Shown: one piece after another, positions 8,489 through 16,135 of the stretch
Layout: each line of letters opens with the position of its first letter
How positions within the stretch are numbered: the stretch's first letter is position 1
Source: an uncultured Collinsella sp.
GTDB taxonomy: Bacteria; Actinomycetota; Coriobacteriia; Coriobacteriales; Coriobacteriaceae
DNA: 45,667 bases
Direction: 5' to 3'
Assembly: GCA_958354105.1 (NCBI GenBank)
Contig: CATWVA010000016.1
Coordinates: 1-45,667, forward strand
Made by a program: the position numbers and the translations under genes
Notes under the pieces: model-generated
Databases searched by the model: none
Told to the model about the DNA's origin: nothing
Seen by the model: only the letters and a program-made list of their open reading frames with translations

Positions 8489-8616
8489 CAAACAACACCT
8501 CCGTGCTGTGCGACTCTGGACAAATCAATGGAAGAAATTGCAGGCCGGGCCGGCATCTGTATCCCTTAGGGCTTACCCTTCGTTCTTCCATCCAAACGGA
8601 TCAAACACCCAAAAAA

Positions 8617-8982
8617 CTAGATCGAGCACACTGTTGGCGGGCAGCATGTTGGGCAGGGCGTCTTGCCTCGCTTGAGTGCAGCCGCTAATGGTACGCTTGT
8701 TTTAATGGCGTTTTGAGGAAGGCTTTTGCACCCCGTAGAACGGTGGTAAATCTTGCCGTTCTTAGTGACGATTACCTTGATTTTTGAGGTATCCACGCTG
8801 CGGGGCTCGATGGGCGCAGCCACCTCTTGACGAGCTGGCGCTGTTTTCCAAGGCTTGCCTCTCGAAAAACCAAAATCGCAGAATCGATTGATATAGCTGT
8901 CGAAACATCCATCGAACAGCAACCCCGTTGCCAGACCCGCCATGAATCCGCAGGCGATCGCGGCCTCTCCTCTTATTTGCAT
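8617..8982 (-). CDS. Small membrane-anchored protein with YHRxxxC...CPTC metal-binding motif
   Basis: A 121-aa protein. Residues ~8-25 are hydrophobic (IACGFMAGLATGLLF), a likely signal anchor. After a basic, proline-containing linker, the last ~50 residues read KNGKIYHRSTGCKSLPQN, then AAALKRGKTPCPTCCPP. This matches the Ada-like metal-binding repeat (YHRxxC...A...GxxPCxxC) often found at the C-terminus of extracellular nucleases and competence-type proteins, here without a nuclease. The ATG at 8982 is chosen because AAGGAGGGA precedes it by a few bases; a longer frame upstream has no ribosome site. The motif suggests zinc or DNA binding outside the membrane; the function is unknown. Confidence 0.75.
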   Translation of the reverse strand: MQIRGEAAIACGFMAGLATGLLFDGCFDSYINRFCDFGFSRGKPWKTAPARQEVAAPIEPRSVDTSKIKVIVTKNGKIYHRSTGCKSLPQNAIKTSVPLAAALKRGKTPCPTCCPPTVCSI

Positions 8983-9078
8983 ATATCCCTCCTTAATCAA
9001 TCTTGAAGAAAAAGGCGGCGCGCGCCGCAGAGCCCATGCCCCTGCGGTGCGCGCCAAAAACAGCGCGCTTCCCTGTCC

Positions 9079-12000
9079 CTAACGGATCAGCTGGCGGCGC
9101 TTATCGGACAGGAATACGCCGGCGGCCACCAGGACCGTGCCGCCGATCACGAAGGTCTCACCCAGCAGCTCGGACGCATCGCCCGTGGCGGGCATCGCCG
9201 TCTGCCAAGTCGTGGCCTCGGTCTTTGCCTCCGCATGCTTGGCCTGGTACGTCACTTGCGTGACGGGCTGGGTCTGCTCGCCGTTTCCGCGGTCGGCGGC
9301 CTCTTGGCGAGCGATCTCGGCGTTAAGCTCGGCAATAGCCTGGTCGAGCTCGACCTTGGCGGCGGTGTAGTTGGCGAGCGCCTCCAAGTATGCCGGCGCC
9401 ACGGCATCCGTCGCAGCCACGGCGTCATCGAGTTCGGCCTTGGCGGTCGCGGCACGCTCGGCGGCATCGTGGGCCGCAGCGATCTTGGCGTTAAGTACCT
9501 CGTCCGCATCGTCAGTGCTGCCGTTGACAATGGCTTCGGCAATATTTATTCTGCGCAGGCGGGCAACCGCGGCGGCAGAGGCGTCGCGCGCGACAGTCGC
9601 ATCCACCACGGCATCGTCAGCCTCCACCACGTCATACTCGGCATCGCTCACGGCCATCGCCGCTGCATCGAGCGCGGCATCGGCAGTCGCTTTGTCCCCA
9701 GTGGCCTTGGCAAGTGCTGCGGCGGCATTCTTAAGCTGAGAGGCGCGGGCGGCAGCTGCATCAGATTTTGCCTGAGCCGTTGCCACGACGGCGTCGGCAT
9801 CGCTTGCAGCCCGCTGCGCCATATCGAGCTCCACCTGAGTGGCAGCAGCATCGATGCCTGCCTGATCGGCATCGCCTTGGGTGGCAAGAAGTTCGGCCTC
9901 CGCCTCGCGCTGATTGGCACGCGCGCTTTCGAGTGCAGACGACGCCGCATCAAACGCACGCTGAGCAGCGGCGATATCGGCTGAGTACGCCGCTAGCTCA
10001 TCCTGGGCCGCGGCAAGTGCATCCCGTTTGTCGCCAACACCGGCACGAGCGGCGTCCAGTGCGCGCTTGGCAGCAGCCACCTTGCCCTTGGCAATGTCGA
10101 GCTCGCCAGACTTGGCGGCCACGGCGTCCTGCGCTGCCGCAACAGCGGCGTTGGCAGCGCTCAAATCGGCGCGGGCATCGCTGACGGCACGCGCGGCGGC
10201 GTCAGCTGCAGCCTGCTTTTGCGCCACGGCAGCCTGGGCCTCCGAGGCCTTGGTTGCCGCGACATCAACGTTAGCGGCAGCGCGCTCAACCTGGGTTTGC
10301 TTTGCTGCAACGGCCTGCGATGCTGCACTCACCTTGCTGCCGGCATCGTCGGCAACGCCCTGCGCCACAGCAAGCTCCTTGCGTGCCGCATCCACGCCCT
10401 GCTCGGGATTTGCCAACGAGTCACACCACGCATTCAACGCAGCCTCATACTCTGCAACCGTCATCGGATTGAGGTTATACGGCTTATACCATTGACCAGA
10501 ATATACAAATGTTTGCGCCTGTGTACTCCCGTACAGCGTCCCTCGCGTGCAAACGCCCATGCCCGTCACGGTGTAATCGGGGTTGATCACGTTGATGTAA
10601 TGTCCGACCGAAGGGTTTGGTCCACCGTGCAGTGCGGCGTAGTTATCAATCTGGGAGCTATGCGCTGTATAGAAATCGTAAGCGGCCTTTCCCGTAAGGC
10701 CCGACGCGCCCAGCGAGGCGGCGGCAGCATCAAAGATGGCCTTCTCCTGATCGACCCACTGCTTAAACGGATTGCTTCCGTAGTTCCACGCCACATTCTC
10801 GCCCACGTTAAACTGCTGAGCGTGCGCGACCTTCGTATCGGAGAAGTTCGCGTCGGCGATGGCGGTCGCCATCATGGCATATGTCACCTTGAGCTCGCCT
10901 AGGCCAACGCTTGCGCGATACTCGTTGCACGCTTTGAGCCACACAACCGCCTGCTTCATATTGGTCAGGCTCGTCGCGTCGACTTCCTCGCCCACCTTGT
11001 TGTAGCCAGCGAGTTTGCAGTTGAGGATGATATCCGCCGCATCGTCGGCACCCACACTCTTAAAGAATGCGATGGCACCCTGGCGGTAGTTCTCCGCCGA
11101 TGCATTCGCCGTTGCCTGAGCGGCATCGAGCTTTGCCTGGGCCTGAGCCACAGCCTGGTCGGCCTGCTGCTTTTGGGCCTTCGCCTGATCGAGCGCCTTG
11201 TCGGCAGCGTCTTTCTCGTCCTTGGCCGCCGAAAGCTTGGCCTGGGCATCGGCCAGCTCCGTGAGCGCACTGGCATGATCGGTCTTGGCCTGGTCAAGAG
11301 CGGCGTCGGCAGCGGTCTTGGCAGCAGCGGCGGCATCCAGCTTTGACTGGGCATCGGCAGCGGCCTGCTGCTGATCGGCAACTGCCTGCTGAGCAGTCTG
11401 AACCTCGCCCTCGGCGGCGGCAACGTCCTGCTCAGCGGCAGCAAGCTCGCTCTCGCACTTCGACTGCGCGGCCTTGGCGGCCGTCAGCGCTTCGGACGCA
11501 GCAGCCACCTTTGCCTTGGCGGCCTCGTACTCCGGGCCCGCGGCGCCCTGCTCGGCTCGATCCAGATCGGCCTTGGCCGCGTCATAGCTCGTCTGCGCGG
11601 CATCCACGTCCGCATCTGCCGCGGCCTTTGCCTGCTGAGCTGCCGAAAGCTTGCCCTGCGCGTCCTGCTGCTTGGCAGCGGCGGCAGTGGCAGCGTCTTG
11701 AGCATCCGAGAGCTTGGCCTGCGCATCAACGACCTGCTGCTTCGCCTGTTCCAGGTCACTCGCAGCCTGCCCTGCGGCAGCCTGGGCGGCAGCTACAGCC
11801 TCGGGCGTAGCATCGGATGCAGCAGCCTGTGCGGCCTCAAGCGCAGACTGGGCATCACGGGATGCCCTCTGGGCAGCAGTCAGGGCTTCATCCTTGTCCG
11901 CCAGCTCCTTCTTGGCAGCATCGAGCGCAGCCTGAGCGTCCTCAAACGCCTTGACATCCTGATCGGCCTTGTCCTGCGCAGCGCCCAGCTGCTTTTCCAG

Positions 12001-12429
12001 CTCGGCCGAAGCAGCGGAGGCCGCGCTATCGCTCGCACCGCGGGCCGCGTCATAGGCGCCCCGCGCCTGCTGCTGGTTGACGGCGGCAGCATCGTAGGGA
12101 GCGGCAGCCGCTTCCAGATCGGCCTTGGCGGTAGCAGCTTTAGCGCGCGCCGCATCAACTGCAGCCTGCAGGTCGGCGACCTTTTGCGCTGCAGACACGG
12201 CACCCGCGCCAGTACCGGCGGCCGCAGCGCTCGTCAGCGGCGACATCACCGCAGCCGTTGCGCCCGCGGCGCCAATGCCATCCGCACCCTGCGCCGCCGC
12301 GGTCAGAGGCGACAGCAGCGAGCCGCCCGTCATGGCAATCGTCGCCGCAGCAACCGTCGCCACGCGCCCAGCCGCCCTGGCCTTACCCAAGGCCTTGCCG
12401 TTCATGTCCTTGTTCATGTTCTTGCTCAT
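9079..12429 (-). CDS. Large cell-wall-anchored CAP-domain protein with two coiled coils
   Basis: A 1116-aa surface protein. Residues 1-~48 are a signal peptide (basic start, hydrophobic VATVAAATIAMTGG, AAAQG cut region). Residues ~80-440 and ~690-1050 are Ala/Asp/Lys-rich heptad-like coiled coils. Between them (~495-645) lies a CAP/SCP domain: NEYRASVGLGEL, later HAQQFNVGENVAWNYG, then VGHYINVINPDYTVTGMGV. The C-terminus has MPATGD, a hydrophobic span and KRRQLIR, a sortase signal in which M replaces L. The ATG has GGAAGGA upstream. The protein is probably linked to peptidoglycan and projects the CAP domain on a stalk. CAP domains bind lipids or peptides or act as proteases in some families; the role here is unknown. 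Confidence 0.88.
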   Translation of the reverse strand: MSKNMNKDMNGKALGKARAAGRVATVAAATIAMTGGSLLSPLTAAAQGADGIGAAGATAAVMSPLTSAAAAGTGAGAVSAAQKVADLQAAVDAARAKAATAKADLEAAAAPYDAAAVNQQQARGAYDAARGASDSAASAASAELEKQLGAAQDKADQDVKAFEDAQAALDAAKKELADKDEALTAAQRASRDAQSALEAAQAAASDATPEAVAAAQAAAGQAASDLEQAKQQVVDAQAKLSDAQDAATAAAAKQQDAQGKLSAAQQAKAAADADVDAAQTSYDAAKADLDRAEQGAAGPEYEAAKAKVAAASEALTAAKAAQSKCESELAAAEQDVAAAEGEVQTAQQAVADQQQAAADAQSKLDAAAAAKTAADAALDQAKTDHASALTELADAQAKLSAAKDEKDAADKALDQAKAQKQQADQAVAQAQAKLDAAQATANASAENYRQGAIAFFKSVGADDAADIILNCKLAGYNKVGEEVDATSLTNMKQAVVWLKACNEYRASVGLGELKVTYAMMATAIADANFSDTKVAHAQQFNVGENVAWNYGSNPFKQWVDQEKAIFDAAAASLGASGLTGKAAYDFYTAHSSQIDNYAALHGGPNPSVGHYINVINPDYTVTGMGVCTRGTLYGSTQAQTFVYSGQWYKPYNLNPMTVAEYEAALNAWCDSLANPEQGVDAARKELAVAQGVADDAGSKVSAASQAVAAKQTQVERAAANVDVAATKASEAQAAVAQKQAAADAAARAVSDARADLSAANAAVAAAQDAVAAKSGELDIAKGKVAAAKRALDAARAGVGDKRDALAAAQDELAAYSADIAAAQRAFDAASSALESARANQREAEAELLATQGDADQAGIDAAATQVELDMAQRAASDADAVVATAQAKSDAAAARASQLKNAAAALAKATGDKATADAALDAAAMAVSDAEYDVVEADDAVVDATVARDASAAAVARLRRINIAEAIVNGSTDDADEVLNAKIAAAHDAAERAATAKAELDDAVAATDAVAPAYLEALANYTAAKVELDQAIAELNAEIARQEAADRGNGEQTQPVTQVTYQAKHAEAKTEATTWQTAMPATGDASELLGETFVIGGTVLVAAGVFLSDKRRQLIR

Positions 12430-12515
12430 TGCCGATTCCTTCCCACGGTGAGCCGTTGTTTGACACAGATAGTCGATCTAACTTGCCCCGCTAAAAAGAG
12501 GTGATAACGGGGTAA

Positions 12516-12806
12516 TTAAATTGAGCGAATTGAATCGTGATGAAACTGATCTCCGCAAAAGCCAAACTCATAGTTCCGCTCGCGCTCAATCTCATCTAAA
12601 TACTCGAGTTCTTCGCCGCATGGCTTCTCTTCATCTAGAAATACAAGCCCGTTCTCTGCGCGAGAACCGACAGTGCAACCAAGGATAGTCTCGAGATTAA
12701 TGTAACTACTATTATCGTTGTTAAAGGAGAAACTGCTGGTGCTCATGCTCAAGTCCCGTCTACATAAACTCAAATTGCTGTGCTTGGCCTCTTTTAGAGA
12801 CCCCAT
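12516..12806 (-). CDS. Small acidic protein of unknown function
   Basis: A 96-aa frame rich in Asp, Glu, Ser and Asn with two or three cysteines (GCTVG, EKPCGEEL, GFCGDQ). I recognise no family. It has a strong promoter in front (see 12825-12853), which supports transcription. Two starts are possible: 12806, only about 12 bases after the predicted transcription start, or 12746, which gives a 76-aa protein starting MSTSSFSF. Neither has a clear ribosome site. It is upstream of the CAP protein on the same strand and could be co-transcribed with it. The base composition is lower in GC than its neighbours, as in the island to the right. Confidence 0.5.
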   Translation of the reverse strand: MGSLKEAKHSNLSLCRRDLSMSTSSFSFNNDNSSYINLETILGCTVGSRAENGLVFLDEEKPCGEELEYLDEIERERNYEFGFCGDQFHHDSIRSI

Positions 12807-12824
12807 CTCATACGCTATGACTGC

Positions 12825-12853
12825 AGTATATGCGCTCCGCTTGTATGTTGCAA
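12825..12853 (-). promoter_or_regulatory. Sigma70-type promoter for the small acidic gene
   Basis: Read on the minus strand: -35 TTGCAA (12848-12853), 17 bases, -10 TATACT (12825-12830). Both boxes and the spacing are near consensus. The predicted start is around 12818. Nothing else was found in the rest of 12807-13047. Confidence 0.6.
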
Positions 12854-13047
12854 GAACAATTTTATTTTTCTAACGCATATAACGGATGTTCATTTCTGTA
12901 AACCGCCTCGCTCTCCCCCGCCGCTCCCTCACTTGTTTTGTTACATGTGTTGAATACCATCCCGTGCGGACAAAAACTCACGCAGGGCGGCTGAGCGATG
13001 GCATCTATGCCGCTTGAGAAAAGAAAGGAAAGAGAAGCAGTCGGCGA

Positions 13048-14817
13048 CTACTCGCACGAAGCGAGCAGCTTCTCAAGATCGCATTCCAACGCCTCGCGCT
13101 CCTCAGCGTCGATCACCGCGAGGGCGACACGCATCAGGGACACATCGGCGGCAAGCTCCTTTACCTGGTCGGGACGCTTGCTAAAGTGGTCGTAAATCCG
13201 CAGGGCCTCCCCGGCCGCCAGGTACTGCCACTTTTCCAACGAAGGCTTTTCGGACCTGCTCATGGCATCGACCCACTCGCCAAGACCCTGAAAACCGTTG
13301 CCCGTAGTCGTGCCGTTCATAACCACATCGAGCGGGCTCAGCAAGCAATCGGGCGATTTTTTGTACACCAATTTGGTGAGCGTAAGCACCTGAGCAAGGT
13401 TGCGATACTGTTCCTTGTCGGCATAGAGCACGTCGTTGTAGCAGGCGCACGCCTTAAGCAGCTCGTGGGCGGCAATGCGCTCCGGCCCATCAAACGGAAC
13501 GCCGCGCAACAACACCCCAGCAAGATCGAATGCCTTGCCGCCCTGCACGATCTTGTCGAGCGCCGAACCGTCCACCAAATCCGCCAGCCAAGCAAACTCA
13601 GGCTGATACGGCTTATGCTCGTCCTCGTCCTCATGCTCCATCCAGTCGCTTACCAACGCCAGGGCTTCAATCTCTCTCCCGTTCAGAAAGGGCGAATTCT
13701 CCCCCATCTCTTCCTGCAAAAAGCCCCGCGGCTCATGAGAGCGCTCGTACGCAACCGCAAGTTCCCCGTCGCTCACGACCAAGGTCGCACGGGAAATATA
13801 GGTATCTTCCCGCATGTCCCTCCAGGCGTACATCATAAGGGGACGCAGTTGACGGAGCATGCCGCGCGCGCCGGCACCTTCCTTAACCGCGCGCTTCGCC
13901 GCAAGGCGAGCAGCATCTGCCATCAGCTCCATCTTGGCGCCATTTCCCATCATGTTGTTGTACTTGGGCAGGTACTGTTCATACGCAATCTGGACCAGAT
14001 CGTCCACGCTCAAGGCGTTAAAGTTAATCACCGAGCCAATGCGCCCGCACAGCTCGGACATAATACCCCAAGTCTCAACATCCTCGATGGTCGCACTGTC
14101 TCGCAGCTCGTTTGCCGATTTTGCGGCGGTGCACACGGCGGCATACGAGGATCCGAAGCCGACCGTGGTGCCAGACTTGTCACTCAGGCGCTTGCGCACC
14201 AGAGCATCCAAGCCCATAAAGGCGCCGCCCAAAATGCAAACAACCTGATCGAGGTTGAGCGTCTTAATGGCCGCACTCTTGGAGGTATCGCATTCAAACG
14301 GCATCTCCCCGCCTTCCAAGAGCTTAAGGAACGACTGCGATGGACTAAAGCTTGATGCAACTTCGCCCCCATCGGGCTCGGCACGAACTGCCTTGTCAAA
14401 CTCGTCAAAGAGCACCAAACAGATATCGCCGGGATTGGCAGCCTGATAGTCCGCGACCTGCGACAGGCAGTTGCTCATGCTGGCACCGCGCCAGCCCTCG
14501 CCCGTCATGGTGGAGACATCGAACACAAACAGCTTGAGCCCCGCGGCATCCGCCACGGCCTTGATGGTGTGGGTCTTTCCCGTGCCAGTGGAGCCCATCA
14601 CCAAAATGGCAGCGGGCGAAAGAACGTCGCGCGGGTCGGCGCCGCGTGCCAACATCACGCAGCGGTTGACCTCAAAGCTCAGCGCCGTCACAAAGGCCTC
14701 CAAGCTTCCTTCGTGGCCAATAACACTCTGACGCGTCTGCTCCACCAGACGCGTAGGCGCAATTCGATTGAGCAAGTCCTGGTAGCGATCGATGTTTCGA
14801 TACTGCTTCTGAGTCAT
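13048..14817 (-). CDS. ClpX-like AAA+ ATPase with a long C-terminal extension
   Basis: A 589-aa AAA+ ATPase (595 aa if the ATG at 14835 is used; both have AAGGA-type sites). The N-terminus has VIGHEGSLEAFVTALSF, the ClpX-type lead-in, but no zinc-binding domain. Walker A GSTGTGKT is at about 75-82 and Walker B LVLFDEFDK at about 134-142. ILGGAFMGLDALVRKRL is the region equivalent to ClpX 'FIxGGAFxGLE'. Then follow a ClpX-like small domain (GAGARGMLRQLRP) and ~220 residues of unknown type. The ClpP-docking IGF loop is not apparent. It is the last gene of an operon with two membrane proteins. It probably remodels or unfolds a protein or complex at the membrane; whether it works with the ClpP at 33755 is open. 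Confidence 0.8.
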   Translation of the reverse strand: MTQKQYRNIDRYQDLLNRIAPTRLVEQTRQSVIGHEGSLEAFVTALSFEVNRCVMLARGADPRDVLSPAAILVMGSTGTGKTHTIKAVADAAGLKLFVFDVSTMTGEGWRGASMSNCLSQVADYQAANPGDICLVLFDEFDKAVRAEPDGGEVASSFSPSQSFLKLLEGGEMPFECDTSKSAAIKTLNLDQVVCILGGAFMGLDALVRKRLSDKSGTTVGFGSSYAAVCTAAKSANELRDSATIEDVETWGIMSELCGRIGSVINFNALSVDDLVQIAYEQYLPKYNNMMGNGAKMELMADAARLAAKRAVKEGAGARGMLRQLRPLMMYAWRDMREDTYISRATLVVSDGELAVAYERSHEPRGFLQEEMGENSPFLNGREIEALALVSDWMEHEDEDEHKPYQPEFAWLADLVDGSALDKIVQGGKAFDLAGVLLRGVPFDGPERIAAHELLKACACYNDVLYADKEQYRNLAQVLTLTKLVYKKSPDCLLSPLDVVMNGTTTGNGFQGLGEWVDAMSRSEKPSLEKWQYLAAGEALRIYDHFSKRPDQVKELAADVSLMRVALAVIDAEEREALECDLEKLLASCE

Positions 14818-14877
14818 GGGCGCCTTCCTTTCCATATTGGTTTTCTTTCCTTCGATGTGGGCCGAGCCCTTAAACCA

Positions 14878-15084
14878 CTACAGTGCCAGCGATGTCGCCG
14901 ACTCCAGATAGATCACGTTGCCCGGCTGGGTAAAGACCGGAATGTGGTAGAGCAGCTGCAAAATGCCCTGCTTGAGCAGCGGAAACAGTGTGGGATGCAA
15001 CACTTCGTACATCAGGGCACCAGCCATAAGAGCGGTAAGTATGGCAAGCAGCAGAAGCTTTTGAGCGTTAGAGAATACCGACAT
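14878..15084 (-). CDS. Small membrane protein in the ClpX-like operon
   Basis: A 68-aa protein with one strong hydrophobic segment (LLLLAILTALMAGALMYEVL, residues ~10-29) and a second amphipathic or hydrophobic part (LLKQGILQLLYHIPVF). It starts at 15084 after AAAGGAACGACC. It sits 45 bases after the upstream membrane gene and 60 before the AAA+ gene, so the three are likely one transcript. I do not recognise a family; size and context suggest a membrane partner of the ATPase. Confidence 0.65.
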   Translation of the reverse strand: MSVFSNAQKLLLLAILTALMAGALMYEVLHPTLFPLLKQGILQLLYHIPVFTQPGNVIYLESATSLAL

Positions 15085-15128
15085 GGTCGTTCCTTTCTTC
15101 ATGCGAGATATTTGGATTGCGTTGTGGG

Positions 15129-15866
15129 TTAGCGACTCATAGCGATGGCAATGCCAATAACCGTGATAACCACGGGGATCGCAAGCGATGCAAACAGAAT
15201 CCCGGCAAAAAGGCCCACCACCAGCGCGCACACGATGATGACCAGCGTGGTGGGTACAAGCGCAAGCAGAGGAGTAACCACGCAGGCGGATGCAAAGCGA
15301 AGCCCGTGGAACTTGTGCTCATCGGGAAATAGAGCGTTAAGGACCCCTTCGACAATTCGCCACTCGACAATCGTTCCGATGGTTAAGACAACCGCCCAAA
15401 GCAGGTAATCATTTGCACGGGAATCCGAAGCCATCTTTCCGGTGACGCCAGCCCAACAATCAAATGCCGCGGTATAGCCCAGCAAACAGACGATCGCGCA
15501 GACGACGGATGCAAATGCGCCCGCGCTCTCGATTGCACCGAGCAGCTCGCACATGTCGGATTCGCGCCCTCCCGTTAACAGCACGATCCATTTGTGGGCA
15601 AGCGCCGCAACAAACGCCGCGCCCAGCACAACCCAGTACACCCTAAACGCCACCAGGCGCCATGAATGGAGCGGGATCACCGTGTTGCTCTCGCTAATCT
15701 CGAACATAAACCCGCCGAGCCACGTCGTCAGCAAGCACATCATGTCGATGGCGACCACGTAGAGTACAACCGTAAAGACGGTTTGCAGAATCATGCCGAA
15801 AATATTCATCGCCGTTGGCTTCTTGGGGGCGTCCGGCTCGATTCTGTACATGTCGTATCCGTTCAT
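15129..15866 (-). CDS. Polytopic membrane protein, first gene of the ClpX-like operon
   Basis: A 245-aa protein with about five to six membrane segments: ILQTVFTVVLYVVAIDMMCL (~26-46), VAFRVYWVVLGAAFVAAL (~72-90), FASVVCAIVCLLGYTAAF (~112-130), LLWAVVLTIGTIV, and two at the C-terminus (LLALVPTTLVIIVCALVVGL and SLAIPVVITVIGIAIAM). The N-terminus is short, charged and probably cytosolic (RIEPDAPKK). The ATG at 15866 follows AAAGGACAGCTA. I do not recognise its family. The operon with a ClpX-like ATPase suggests a membrane complex; the divergent gene at 16136 shares its promoter region. Confidence 0.7.
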   Translation of the reverse strand: MNGYDMYRIEPDAPKKPTAMNIFGMILQTVFTVVLYVVAIDMMCLLTTWLGGFMFEISESNTVIPLHSWRLVAFRVYWVVLGAAFVAALAHKWIVLLTGGRESDMCELLGAIESAGAFASVVCAIVCLLGYTAAFDCWAGVTGKMASDSRANDYLLWAVVLTIGTIVEWRIVEGVLNALFPDEHKFHGLRFASACVVTPLLALVPTTLVIIVCALVVGLFAGILFASLAIPVVITVIGIAIAMSR

Positions 15867-15889
15867 TAGCTGTCCTTTCGTTGCTGAAA

Positions 15890-15949
15890 CAACTAGTTGG
15901 TTTATCCACTGTAGCTTGATACAACTAGGAGATATGCAAATCTCTTAGT
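15890..15949. promoter_or_regulatory. Palindromic operator-like sites between the ClpX-like operon and the HsdM/S-like gene
   Basis: ACTAGGAGAT (15924-15933) and ATCTCTTAGT (15940-15949) form a 10-bp inverted repeat with one mismatch around 6 bases. A perfect palindrome CAACTAGTTG lies at 15890-15899, 24 bp upstream of the membrane protein start, and part of it (ACAACTAG) recurs at the edge of the first repeat. The spacing of the sites in a divergent promoter region is typical of autoregulated operons. The rest of the 268-base gap shows nothing further. Confidence 0.45.
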
Positions 15950-16135
15950 GTTAGTATCTAGCGAAATATTACCCAATGCGTACGGCCTCATACGCACCAT
16001 TCGATTTTTTTCTTTTTCATTTGAGTGCCCCGTCTGAAAAACGCCGCAACTGCTCTTCTTGTAGACTGAAGGCAATTGAGCCGCGACGGGCCAGTCAGCG
16101 AACCGCGCAATATAGGGAATATGCAGGAGGTGCGC

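Noticed and set aside
9079..12429. Possible DNA tandem repeats in the Ala-rich region
   Set aside because: The repetitiveness is of codon and heptad type from coiled-coil protein; no exact period was seen.
13186..14355. 389-codon frame opposite the ClpX-like gene
   Set aside because: It is antisense to a gene with intact Walker motifs; no ribosome site or domain was seen.
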